NCBI GenBank assembly: GCA_030035585.1
Contig: CM057469.1
Coordinates: forward strand, 19,214,501 to 19,278,500
Source: Dugong dugon
Taxonomy: Eukaryota; Chordata; Mammalia; Sirenia; Dugongidae
Direction of reading: 5' to 3'
Length of the DNA stretch: 64,000 nt
Position numbers and translations under genes: made by a program. This document shows positions 33,959-45,289 of this stretch, one piece after another; positions within the stretch are counted from its first letter, which is position 1; each line of letters starts with the position of its first letter. Under the pieces are notes generated by a model. The model saw only the letters and a program-made list of their open reading frames with translations, ran no database searches and had not been told where the DNA came from.

Positions 33959-34194
33959 TTACATAATAGCTGTGATGATTTCTCCTTATGTGGCACTTAG
34001 GCGGCTGCGAGATTCCTCAGAGCTCATCAATACAACCTTATTGTCCTACCAACAACTTTACATCATATTGTTAGTGGTTACCAAGGCACAAAGATGGTGA
34101 TAGTAATAATAATAATGAGCAGTAATAACTATTGTTAGAAACAGTAATCAGTTTACAGTTACTGAGCATTTATACTTATTAAACAATACTAATT

Positions 34195-34385
34195 GAGCAT
34201 TTACTATGTGCCAGGCAGTGCGCTGAATGCTTTACAAGCATTATCTTAATCCTCATAGCATCCTTTAAGATGAAGAAACTGAGGCTCAGATAGGTTAAGC
34301 AACTTGCAAAAGTTTACACAGTTATAAGTAGAAAAACGTGGATATGAATTCAGGGTTTTCTGACCCCAGAGCCTATGACATTCTC
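34195..34385 (+). mobile_element. MIR
   Basis: A classical MIR core: 'gagcatttactatgtgccaggcagtgcgctgaatgc', 'gaagaaactgaggctcagataggttaagcaac', ending in 'tctgaccccagagcc'. Confidence 0.9.
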
Positions 34386-34611
34386 TTGTTTTCTGATCCC
34401 AGGGCCTATGATGTTCACTTGATACAGGCTGATCCATTCAGGGAGCTGGAGAGTATTAGAAACCCCTTGAGATATGGAGCGCTATTATCATTTCTAAAGT
34501 TATTGAGTATTTCTAACTTAGTATATTGTCTACATTGAGGCAGGATATAGCTAAATAAACATTTATGATATGGTTTCACCCGCGTTCATATAGGAGAAGA
34601 GAGGAGAAAGA

Positions 34612-34845
34612 AACTTAATTTAATTAAGTGTTTGCTATGGGCCCGGCAAAGGTAGGGATGTTTACCCAGGTACTTCATTTAATCCCCAAAACAACCCTAT
34701 AAAAGAGATATTATTGACTGACTCATTTTACAGATAAAGGATCAGCTCAAAGAGACCAAGCAATTTGCTTAAGATGCATAGCTAGCAGTGGCAAAATTAG
34801 GATTGAAATCAAAAGTAGAATCTCCTACCATTACGTTACCTTTTG
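34612..34845 (+). mobile_element. MIR
   Basis: A second, more diverged MIR: 'ttaagtgtttgctatgggcccggc', 'cattttacagataaaggatcagc', 'ttgcttaagatgcatagctagcagtggc'. Confidence 0.85.
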
Positions 34846-34859
34846 GCATTGGCATGTAA

Positions 34860-36126
34860 ACACTAACCATGAACAATAATACAAGATACTGCATTAATTT
34901 ACATATGTTACAAACCCCACAATGGTTTGTTACTATTTTTGCTTTAAACAGTCAATTATCCTTTAGCGTAATTAAAAATAAGAAAAAAAAGGTTTTTCTA
35001 AAAAAAAGTTTATCTTCATTTTTATTATTTCTGGAGCTCTTCATTTCTTTGTGTAGATCCAGTTTTATGTTTGGTATTATATTCTCTCTGCTTGAAGAAC
35101 TTGCTTTAACACTTCTTGTGGTAGAGATCTGCTGGCAAAGAATTCTCTCAGCTTCTATTTATCTGAAAACATCATTTTTCACTTGGTATAGAATTTTGGG
35201 TTGACAGTTTTCCTTCTTCAGGCCTTTATAATTTCTAACGAGAAGTTGGCTGTTTTATTATTATTTTTTAATCTTTGTTCCTTTGAAGGTAATATGTGCC
35301 CCCTCCCTTACCCCCGCTGCCCACTGCCTTCAAGATTTTTCTTTATCTTTGGTTTTCGGCAGAGTTTAAATGTGACTTTTTTTTTTGGATCATACACAAG
35401 TTTATCTTTACACACTGAGTTTAGGACCTAATTCCTAGATAAGCTGTCACTCCACTTTAGGTGTCTCTTGACTTAAAAAAATTAGTTATTGCTGAGTCCA
35501 TCATGACTCATGCGACCCCATGCGTGTCAAAGTAGAAGTGTGAACCGAGGGTTTTCAGTGGCTGATTTTTCCTGAGTAGATCACCAGGCCTTTCTTCTGA
35601 GATGCCTCTGGGTTGACTCCAACTGCCAACCTCTTGGTTAACAGCTGAGTGTGTTAATTGTTTGTACCGCCTAGGATTCCTACTCTTTCTTGAGTCAGGT
35701 CAAGTTAATTAATAACACTATTCATATTCTCTAAATGCTTATCTATTTTCCGACTACTTGGTCCATTGGATTCTGAGATTCTGAGATATCGATATTAAAG
35801 ACTCAAATGATGTTTTTGTCATATTCTTATCCTGTTTCTAATATTTTTGCTCCATGTATTCTCAGGCATTATACCGGCTGTATAACAATCCAAAAATATT
35901 GTATCTTCTTTGTGGATTGTACCTTGTATCATCATAGAGTATTTCTTAGCCCCATTGAATGTTTCTATGTCTTGAATTCTAATTTGAGGAATGTTACTAT
36001 CAATCCTCCTATTTTTGTTTCATTTACTTGATATGTCTTCGTCCAACTCCTTATTTTTAACAATTTCGTGTCTTGTTTTTAACGTGGAGCCCCACTGCTA
36101 AATTGGTTCATGAATTGAGACCCTCA
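34860..36126 (-). mobile_element. Old L1 fragment (3' portion of an interrupted copy)
   Basis: T-rich inverted L1 text ('tgaagaacttgctttaacacttcttgtggtagagatctgctgg', 'caagatttttctttatctttggttttcggcag'). Two AfroSINEs interrupt or flank it. Confidence 0.6.
35484..35680 (-). mobile_element. AfroSINE (long form)
   Basis: Inverted copy inside old L1, from 'attgctgagtccatcatgactc' to the head near 'gtgttaattgtttgtacc'. Confidence 0.9.
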
Positions 36127-36138
36127 TTCCAAGTAGTT

Positions 36139-36308
36139 GGAGCTCTGGTGGTGCAGTGGTTAAGAGCTTGTCTGCTAACCAAAAGGTCTACAGTTTGAAT
36201 CCACCAGCCACTCCCTGGAAACCCTATGGGGCAGTTCTACTCTGTCCTATAGGGTCGCTATGAGTTGGAAAGGACTCAACAGCAATGGGTTTGGTTTTTT
36301 GATTTGGT
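36139..36308 (+). mobile_element. AfroSINE
   Basis: A complete plus-strand copy with perfect 12-bp duplications TTCCAAGTAGTT at 36127-36138 and 36309-36320. Confidence 0.95.
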
Positions 36309-36894
36309 TTCCAAGTAGTTATAATGTGTCATTTTCATAGCTCATACTTTATTGAGATATAATTCACATCCTATAACATTCACTTTTTTGAAGTGTACAA
36401 TTCACAGTTTTTAGTACGTTTACAAAGTTGTACAATCATCACAGCTATCTAATTCTAGAGCATTTTCATTACCCCCAAAAGAAACCCTGTGCTCTATAGC
36501 AGTCACTCGCATTACCCCTTCCCTCAGTCCCTGGTAACCACTAATTTTCCTTCTGTCTCTATGGATTTGCCTATTCTGCACGTTTCATATAAATGAAATC
36601 ATACAATATGTGGCCTTTTCTGTTTGGCTTCTTTCACTGAACATGTTTCAAACTTCATGTTCTAGTAGTATCAGTACTTCATTCCATTTTATGACTGAAT
36701 AATATTTTGTTGTATGAATGTACCACATTTTGTTTACCCATTCGTCAGCTGATGAACATTTAGGTTTTTCCACTTTTTGGTTATTACCAATAATACTGCT
36801 ATGAACGTTTATGTATAAGTTTTTGTGTGAACACATGTTTTCATTTCTCCTGGGTATATACCTAGGAGTGGAATTTCTCGTCACATGGTAACTC

Positions 36895-37085
36895 TAAGTA
36901 GTTTCTGTCAAGTTGATCCTGACTCTTGGTGACCCCATGTGTGGCAGAGTAGAAATGCTCCACAGAGTTTTCATGGCTGTGACCTTTCAGAAGCAGATGA
37001 CAAGACCTTTTTTCTGAGATACTTCTAAGTAGGTTTGAATTTCCAAACTTTTAGGTAGTAGCCAAGCACTTAACTATTTGTGCCC
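36895..37085 (-). mobile_element. AfroSINE (long form) inside L1
   Basis: Inverted copy between 'cacatggtaactctaag' and 'agtttttttgaggaactg', which are adjacent in intact L1. Confidence 0.9.
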
Positions 37086-37702
37086 TTTTAAGTTTTTTTG
37101 AGGAACTGTTAAATTGTTTTCCAAAGCTGCAGTGTATGAGGATTGCAATTTCTCTAAATCCTCACTAACATTTGTTTGACTATCTGTGGTTTTGATTATA
37201 GTCATCCTAGTGGGTATGAAGTAGTATCGAATTGTGGTTTTGATTTGCATTTCCCTAATGATTAATGACATTGAGCATCTTTTCATGTGCTTATTTGCCA
37301 TTTGTGTACCTTCTTTGGAGAAGCATCTGTTCAAATCCCTTGCCTGTTTTTCAGTAGAGTTACTTGTCTTCTTGTAATTGAGTTCTAAGAGTTCTTTACA
37401 TATCCTGGGTACAAGTCTCTTACCAGATATATGATTTGCCAATATTTTCTCCCAGTTGGTGGGCTGTCTTTTCACTTTCGTGACAGTGGAGCACAAAAGT
37501 TTTTGATTTGATGAAGTTCAATATATCTATTTTTTATTTTGTTGCTTGTGCTTTTGGTGTCATATCCAAGAAACCATTATCTACTCTAAGGTCATGAAGA
37601 TTTACTCCTATGTTTTTTCCTAAGAGTTTTATAGTTTTAGCTCTTACATTTAAGTCTGTAATCCGTTTTGAGTAAATTTTTGTATATGGTGAGGTAGGGG
37701 TC

Positions 37703-38091
37703 TGTCTTAGCTAGTGCTGCTATAACAGAAATACCACAAGTGGTGGCTTTAAAGAACAAAAATTTATTTTCTCACCGTTTGGAGGCTGAAAGTCCAAATC
37801 AGGGTTTTGACCATGTGGATTGCATCCTTGTTTGTAGCCCCAGGAATTCCTGGGTTCCTTGGCTTATAGACAGTCCTCACATGGCCTCTGTCTTCCCAGG
37901 TTTTGCTTGCTTCTGCATCTAACCTGCTCTTTTTATAACTCAGAAGTGATTAGCTTTAGGACACCCTCTACACTGATGTGGCCTCATTCACATGACAAAG
38001 AAAACCCTATTTCCAAATGGGATTATATCCATAGATATAGGGGTTAGATTTCCAACACATATTTTGAGGGGATACAATTTAATCCGTAACA
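37703..38091 (-). mobile_element. MLT1-like LTR inserted in L1
   Basis: Starts TGTCTTAG and ends GTAACA on the plus strand (TG...CA). The minus strand reads as an MLT1/MST-like LTR. L1 text 'gaggtaggggtc' before and 'ttccaacttcatt' after join in the L1 reading, with a likely 5-bp duplication (GGGTC/GGTTC). Confidence 0.8.
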
Positions 38092-38199
38092 GGTTCCAAC
38101 TTCATTACTTTACCTGTGGATATCTTGTTATCCAAGGTTATTTATCTGCTGAATGTCATTTTGTTTTAAATATACTTCTCAAAGTAATACACGTAAATT

Positions 38200-38935
38200 T
38201 TGCTTTGGGAGCAGGTTGAGGGTTGCTGACTTTTTAATATGAGAAATTAACCCTTTAATATTTACCATTCTCACTCAATTTCTGGACTGATACCTTATTT
38301 CATGTTATCAGTTTATTATATTTTCTTGTTATTTATTTTTCTTTTTTCTAACTTTTTTGGTGGAAAAAGTGTCTTTCATTACGTTTTCTTCCTGTTATAC
38401 TGTGGAAATTCTAAATATTATTTTTACTATATTTGTTTGAACTTTTATTATCTATTGAAATATTAATCACTTTTCTTTTTCTCATCCTCATCTAGATCTG
38501 GACATTTGACACGTTTGTTTCTAATCCTCTTCCTTCTCAGATACTTTGTTTTGCTGAAACATACTGGGATCTTAATTTCGAATTATTGTTTATTTAAGCT
38601 GTAACTCTTTTTCAAAAATCTTTTTTCCCCCTCTGCTTACTTTACCAGCAATTATTTATATTTCACTCCACATTTTGCTGGTATCATTGCTCACTGCTCG
38701 CTAACAATCTTATGTATTCCTTTTTCCTGGACACTCTCTTCTGATTTCCTTTCCATTTGACTGAAAAGATTTCTTCTATCAATTATTTTTCAGAAAGTGC
38801 ACATGATTTGGATGCTTTTTGAAACTTTACTCTTTCTCTTCTCTCATTTGACCTTATACACAGAGAGTATAGTTTGGCTAGGTAGAAAAAATTTAGGGAT
38901 TGTGGTACTATGGATCACTTTTGTGTGACCTTTCT
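38200..38935 (-). mobile_element. Old L1 fragment (middle part)
   Basis: T-rich inverted L1-like sequence, probably the same old copy as 34860-36126 and 39640-40370. Confidence 0.45.
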
Positions 38936-38962
38936 ACCCATGGTCAATTGATTGGGTGGGAC

Positions 38963-39494
38963 TGTGTGATAGAATAATTATGGCCCACTAAAGGGATTAG
39001 TCAGTTTTGCTGTTCCACTGGGCTTGAAATGAGCCACCCGAGAGGCAGGAGAGAGAGGATTCCACCACCACCAAGGTAGAACAGCCAGGAGTGAAGAGCT
39101 GGTCCTTTGGACCCAGAATCCCTGCTCTGAGAAGCTTCTGAAATCAGGAGACCGAGAGAGAGACAGAGACAGCTGTAATACCGAAGGCAGCAGAGACCCG
39201 GCAGCAGAGACCTGGCAACAGGAGATGGCGTGGTGGGCTTCCTGGCCTACAGAGAGAGAAAGCTGAGTGCCTTTGGGCAGGCGCCAAGGGCCAAGGAGAG
39301 GTATGCCTGTGAGCACGGCTGGGACAAGACTGTCTTGATGGAAGAACTACATCCTGAGTGTTCCTGATCCTGACTTGTAACTGTTACTTCCCTAATAAAC
39401 CCTATAATCATGAGTATTGTCTGTAAGTTCTGTGTGGCCATTGTAATGAATTATCGAACCCAGCAGAGAAGTGGAGAGTACGGTGGGAGAGACA
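38963..39494 (+). mobile_element. ERVL-type 5' LTR
   Basis: It starts TGTGTGATAG and ends GAGACA. It contains 'aataaaccctataatcatgagtattgtctgtaag', an LTR-like poly(A) signal region, and is followed two bases later by a primer-binding site. The rest of the provirus is absent apart from perhaps 130 bp. Confidence 0.75.
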
Positions 39495-39496
39495 GT

Positions 39497-39511
39497 TGGT
39501 GTCAGAATTGG
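39497..39511 (+). other. tRNA-Leu-type primer-binding site
   Basis: TGGTGTCAGAATTGG closely matches the TGGTGTCAGAAGTGG-type site complementary to the 3' end of tRNA-Leu, which ERVL elements use. Confidence 0.7.
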
Positions 39512-39639
39512 TAAAAATGGCCAAGAGAGAAGTCACGTCTGACCTCTGCCTCATAGGAATCAGCATTGGGCTGTTGATCTTGATTCTCCCTCCCCCTTGT
39601 GAAGTTAGAGGAGATCAGACACCGCCCCCAAGCTGTTCT

Positions 39640-40960
39640 AACAGGGATGCAATACTGTCATATCTATTTAGCCATGCTTCGTTTCTTCTATCGTTTAGTG
39701 TTTTAGAACTTCAGTTCCGTGCTAGTTTGCTTCATGTTTTTAATTTTATAAGATAATCCCAGGGGTGGACTTTTTTGCAAATCTGCTCTGGTGCTTTCAT
39801 TCTGAAGGTGTTTTTGTTTGATTGTTTTTCTCTGATGGTCATTTTGACCCCTGACAAATTTCATCTATTATTTCGTTGTTTTTTAAACATCATCCATTTC
39901 TTGCTCTTCAACTGATATTTATTTTATACTGATCTTGGATGTATCCTCCAAATTTATTTTGTTCTTATGAATTATATCTCTTTGTTTTTCCACTCCCTCT
40001 TCTGGGTAATTCACTTTTTTTAATTTTCTAAATCAGAGTTCATTTTTAGCACTGTACATTGTGCTATTCATGTCTATATTGGGTTTTAAATTACTGTAAT
40101 TATTTTTTAAATTTCAAATAATTACTTTTTATTCTCATATTGCTACCCTTTAAAAAGCGTTGTGTTCTTTTACCATTACAAATACTTCTTAGATGTCACC
40201 AAGGTTATAAATTGGTTTTTTAAAGTTATCTCGTGTTTCTTTCATTCATTCTTTCTTATTGGGGTCCATTTTTTCCAGCTGTCTCTATCTGGTACTCCTC
40301 TTTTGAGTTGCTGATTCATTTAATGAAACAAGTATTTTTCTCGTTTGATCATTGCTTTGAGTGATGGTCTGGATTGATCTGTATTTTTAGCTAGCGAGGC
40401 TTTTCAAAGAACTTGTGTGGGCCTGATTTAGGAGTTTTACTTCTGGACTCTGACTCTGAAGAAAAGTAGGATGGCTTCTTTCTTGGAAGTGCCCATTCAG
40501 AATTGCAAAAGAAAAGCAAAAATAAGAGACACAGTAGGCTACCCAAGCCGAGGCAGGTGGCTATCTTACAGTGGAAAACAGCTGATGGGAACAATGACTG
40601 CTGTCTTTCCATGAGGACTACAGGAAGTTTCCATAGTGTGGCAAGCCGGTTTCCCTAGGCAAAGTTAATTGGTCATGAGGGTTTTTCTGAAGTAGGCTAG
40701 AGGTGACCTGTTTGGGATACTTTATACAGGCAGAAGTTAAGTTTGTCTAGGCAAGTTGCAAGAATTAACTCAGATAATCAGTTTCTCAGAGTGTGTACCT
40801 AATGTAATCTCCTACTGCAGGCACCTTCAGGCAATGTCAACAGTGCCACGGCAATCGTGGGTGTGATGGTGTCAGTGGCTTTGATGGTTAATGGTGGCTA
40901 TGGCAGTAGCTTACAGGTAAGTCAGCTGTTTCCCTAACACCCAGGGGATTCTGCTGGCTA
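39640..40960 (-). mobile_element. Old L1 5' region
   Basis: 39640-40380 is T-rich inverted L1-like text. 40380-40960 ('gcaagccggtttccctaggcaaagttaattggtcatgag') looks like an old L1 5'UTR. No reading frame. Confidence 0.45.
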
Positions 40961-41186
40961 CAGCAAAGTTATTCTGCTTCCAGGTGGGTAGTCCAGCATG
41001 CTTTAATGTGGGTTTATTCCATCTGCAACAGGCATCCAAAAGTGGGGCTTGCTTTTAAGGTTATAACCTATCTCTATGCACTCAGCCATTTCCCTCAGAT
41101 AAAGTTGGTGGCTGTGATGAAGATGGTAATGAGCAAGTCTTGAGTCATGTAGTTGGCTTAAGTTATTTCCCTTTATCTAGGGATCT

Positions 41187-41386
41187 CTGGAGTCCCTGGG
41201 TGGTGCAAACGTTAATGTGCTTGGCTGTTAACCAAAAGGTTGGAGGTTGAAGACCCTACCAGAGGTGCCTTGAAATAAAGTCCTGGCGATCTGCTTCCAA
41301 AAAATCAGCCATTGAAAACCCTATGGAGCACAGTTCTACTTTGACACACATGGAGTTGCCATGAGTTCGAATTGACTTGGTTTAGG
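41187..41386 (+). mobile_element. AfroSINE (long form)
   Basis: 'Ggagtccctgggtggtgcaaacg' head, 'ctggcgatctgcttccaaaaaatcagcc' middle, 'catgagttcgaattgacttgg' end. Confidence 0.92.
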
Positions 41387-41403
41387 GACTTCTAAGGCTT
41401 TTC

Positions 41404-41602
41404 CTAAGGATCCCTGGTGGCAAAATCGTTACGTGTTGTCTGCTAAGTGAAAGATCAGAGGTTCTAACCCACCAGCCACTTTGTGGGAGAAAGATGTGAC
41501 AGTCTGCTCCCGTAAAGATTACAGCCTTGGAAACCCTATGGGGCAGTTTTATTCTGCATCGCTTTGAGTCAGAATTGACTTGATGGCAACAAGTTTTTTT
41601 TA
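41404..41602 (+). mobile_element. AfroSINE
   Basis: Complete copy with 10-bp duplications AAGGCTTTTC at 41394-41403 and 41603-41612. It follows the long-form copy in the same orientation. Confidence 0.93.
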
Positions 41603-41963
41603 AAGGCTTTTCATGAGCAGTCGAACATCTAGAAACCAGATGAGCTAGTAAAGGAGGTTCTCTTTCTTGCTAATGAGGGAGTAGCTTCCTGCACAACAGC
41701 TTCTCCTAGTGAGTAAAGGCTGACAGTGCATTAGTCAGCAGGTCTGTTGTCCTTATCTGCAAATTTCCCATCATTGCAAAGCTTCAAATCAGCATTTAGG
41801 AGCTAGCTTATTTCCTAACTATTGTACTGTAACATTATTTCCTCTTCTATTTCTATTGAGTGTTGCGGTGCAGTGAATTACTTCATATAGCCCTTCTAGC
41901 CATAATCTTTGTGACTCACACACAATGATTGAGTGGGACTATGCAAATAAGGTGTATGGAAAC
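41603..41963. other. CATSPERE intron sequence, nothing recognised
   Basis: No repeat, exon or RNA gene seen. Confidence 0.45.
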
Positions 41964-43215
41964 TGTGATGGTTGAGGTTATGTGTTGACTTGGCTAGGCC
42001 ATGATTCCTAGTATTGCATGGTTGTCCTGTGTCTTAGGCTGGGTTTTCTAGAGAAGCAAAACCAGTAAAGTGTATAAATATATATGGAGAGAGTTTTGTA
42101 TCAAGGAAATGGCTCATGAGATAGTAGAGGCTGGAATGTCCCAAGTCCGTGAGTCAGGATAGAGGCTTCCCCTGATTCACGTAGCCACGGGGGCTGGCAA
42201 ACCCAAGATTAGCAGGTTAGACAGCAGGGCTCTTGCTCACAGGCTGCAAAGATTGATGAATCCCACGATTGGCAGGCTAGATGACAGGTAAGCTGCTAGC
42301 TCAAGTCCCAAGAACTGGAGGTCAGATGAACAGGAGCCAGCTGCAAGAATCAGAGTGAGCAAAAGCCTGAGAGCCTTGCCAAAGAGTCCACTTGTATTTG
42401 ATGCAGGCCATACCCCCAAGGAAACTCCTTTTCAACTGATTGGCTCCTCACAGCAGATCCCATCATGGAGGTGATCACATTATATCAAATCTCATCATGG
42501 AAGTGATCACATCATCATACGACTGCCAAACTACATTGTAACTACCAAACCACTGAGAATCATGGCCCAGCCAAGCTGACACACAACCTTAATGATCACA
42601 TCCTCCATTTTGTGATCTGATTTAATTATCCTCCATTTTTTGTGATGTGTTATGAATCTTACCCTCTATGATTGTGGTTGTGTTAATAAGGCAGGATTAA
42701 GAATATACCTTGAGTTACCACCTTACTAGAGGGTGTGACTCAAGTCCCACCGTTACTCAAGTCACGCCCTTCCTTGTGGAGTGTCCTACATCCAATGCAT
42801 ATACGTGGTTGCTCTGGTAGGGCTCACTGCCTCTCTCTCACTTTGGATCCTGCATCTGGTTCGTGATTATCTGACCTCTGGTTCTTGGGACTTGAGCCAG
42901 CAGCCTGCCATCTGACCTGCCAATTCTGTGATTCACCAGCTTTCACAGCCCCGTGGGCTTGTAGCCTACTGTCTGACCTGATTCTCCAGCTTCTGCAGCC
43001 TTGTGAGCCAGCAGCCTGTGGTCTGACCTGCAGGTTTGTGTTCCTCAGCCCCTGCAGCCATAGTGTTTTGGGAGAAGCCTACACCTGACCCACAGATTTG
43101 AGACTTGACAACCTCCACAACTGTGTGAGCCATTTCCTTGATATGGTTTGTGAGTTCTGTGAGATGTTGCAGTGAATTATGGAACCCAAAGATGGGAAAG
43201 AGAGTACTGAGTGGA
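41964..43215 (+). mobile_element. Older ERVL-type LTR, interrupted
   Basis: Starts TGTGATGGTTGAGGTTATGTG, is broken at 42030 by a younger LTR, and continues with 'tcctccattttgtgatctgatttaattatcc' to 'gacaacctccacaactgtgtgagccatttcc' and 'gttctgtgagatgttgcagtgaattatgg'. A degenerate primer site (TTGATGTTAGAG) and about 100 bp of internal sequence follow to about 43330. Confidence 0.65.
42030..42600 (-). mobile_element. Solo ERVL LTR nested in an older LTR
   Basis: 571 bp, TG...CA (plus-strand ends TGTCTTAGG and TGATCACA), flanked by TCCTG on the left and TCCTC on the right. On the minus strand it starts TGTGATCATTAAGG. It belongs to the same LTR family as the ERVL at 17190-28020. Confidence 0.8.
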
Positions 43216-43330
43216 GGAGGAGTAGTTGATGTTAGAGATGATAGAGTGGTACAGAAATTTGGAAAAGTTGGTCATTTGGGACATCTTGAACCTCTGCCTC
43301 ATAGGAACCAGCTTCGTGCTCATCCTTATA

Positions 43331-45289
43331 AAAGAAATTATTCGTTTAAGTGTCTTCAATTAAGGAATTAAGAGGAGAAGGGAGTAAAAAACATGGGGTC
43401 GTTTCACTGTCTTCCCAGAACCCCTCTGGGCAACTGCTTGTTAACTTTCTACAAAATTGCTGCTACCCCTCATGTTTAATGGAAACTCTTCTCTTCATGA
43501 TGACCCATGACTCTATGACATTGTTGATTCTTCCTACTAAGAATTACGTATCTTCCCTCTTCTATGATATTGTCACATCTTAGTGTAACTCATTTATTGG
43601 ACTTTGTAGAGTAAAAATAGAAGGAAAAAAAGCCTATTCTTTCTCATCCCTATCCCTTTAAACAAATTATCTGTGGAATTATTCTTTCCTGCCCCTGGAT
43701 GAAATGGTGAACAAATTTCAGATATCAGATACTAATGATTGTTATAAATTTTCAGGTAATAAAAAGCCTAGTCCAGTACACTTAAAAAGCTTTATTCTCC
43801 CAAACATTGAAAAACTTCTTCCTTCCTCAAGCCTGGGCCTGAATCATGCTCGAGAGGTAGCATTGAAGAAGGGGTGTGGTCATTCATTTTCTTTTGATCA
43901 CTAAACTTCCTCTCCCACTTGCTAGTTGCTGTTTCCAGATTTTCCAGGGTTTAGCACATGTAGAAAGAGGGGATCAAAATCCTACATGGTTATTTTCTTA
44001 GTTGAGAGCCTCTGTGAATTAGATGCTCAAATATTAGCTTTTTCTCTCAAGGGGAAAGAGCTAACATTCCAACACACAAAACACAGAATGGTTCTTCAGA
44101 CATTCCCATCTTGTAACCCGGAGATTTGACACCTGACATTCCAGGATTCAGGTAATGTTTACTGTGTCTGACCATTTACCAATAACTCCTCAGCCCCTGG
44201 CTTCCTATGGTTTTCCCCACATTCTCTCTCTTTCGAGGTCATCTTACCCTTGAGATGGGCAGGGAGTGTTCCCCTTTCAAGATGACCCAAGTTCAGTTCC
44301 CTTTTATAGGTTCCACTTACGAACCTATCTGAAAAGGTGGGAGCCCTATTTTCTCCCACCATATCAATCTTTAGCCTTTGTATTAGAGATGTACATGTAG
44401 GCAACCTCTTATCTTCAAACTTTCTAGGTGAGAGTTAGGAATAGTCTTTGTACTCCCATCCCAAAATCAGAAGACCCATATTAGGTTACCTGAGTGGTTC
44501 TCTGAATTCTCCCTTACTTGGGGAAGCACTCTAATCCCCATGGGTTAAGGGAGGTAGAATGTACAGCATTTGGAAACTATCTTCGAAGAAATCCTGGCTA
44601 TTAGACTTTCTTATGAACTCTCAGCCTTCTTTGAAATAGCTTGGAGGCTAATGGTGGAAGGAACCAATTTTGTGATACCCTTATACCAAGTCCTACATTA
44701 ATGATCAGCTTTAGAACATGGAAGAGATTGGCTTTGAGGCTTCTGCTCAAACTACAAGACAGAGAGAATTGCATTTAAATAACCATTTTACTGTGCTTTC
44801 TTGTTAACTTTCTACTTTTATCTCCATGTTTTCTTTTACTTGAAGAACATTCTGTCCTGGCCTTCTGCCCATCACTCTCAATTCCCTAACTATGGGCATC
44901 TCCAAAAGCTGTTCTATTCTCTCTGTATGGAACATACCCATATTCATATTTTCAAGAGTTTGTCTCCAGTTCTTCCTTCCAACTCAAGGCTCAAATTAGA
45001 ATGTTTAATTGTTTATAAGACATCTTCACTCAGATATCTCATTGTCCCCTCAAATACGAAGTCTACATCTCTCTTATCAGCATCTCCTCCCCCAAAAAAC
45101 TACCCTATTATCTATTTTGGTTATTATTTTAATCACCTAGTCTAGAAAACTTGAAACTATATTGATTCTTTCCTTTCCTTCATTTGCTCCATTACATCAA
45201 TATATTCTTTTCTTCCTTGCTATATATTATTAGACTTTTTTCTTTCTTTCCATTCTCTGATTTTTCCTCAAATAAGTTGGTGTCAAGTG
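43331..45289. other. CATSPERE intron, unassigned
   Basis: About 2 kb in which I recognise no SINE, LINE or LTR. There are several short open frames on both strands, but none has a conserved pattern or paired splice sites. Confidence 0.5.

Larger units (their letters stand above)
36325..38150 (-). mobile_element. L1 3' half, carrying an AfroSINE and an MLT1-like LTR
   Basis: Inverted L1 ORF2 C-terminus and 3' end (for example 'gaatgtaccacattttgtttacccattcg', 'tatacctaggagtggaatttc', 'tgatttgcatttccctaatg'). An AfroSINE (36895-37085) and an LTR (37703-38091) split it, and L1 resumes after each. Its 5' end is truncated near 38150, within the older L1. Confidence 0.85.

Noticed and set aside
40391..40612. 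Minus-strand frame with a hydrophobic Leu/Phe stretch, considered as a membrane exon
   Set aside because: The true CATSPERE transmembrane exon is at 14888-15038; this frame lies in old L1-like sequence and lacks fitting splice phase.
43704..44129. Plus-strand frames of 66 and 67 codons as a possible gene
   Set aside because: No start context, splice partner or known motif, and they lie on the strand opposite to CATSPERE.
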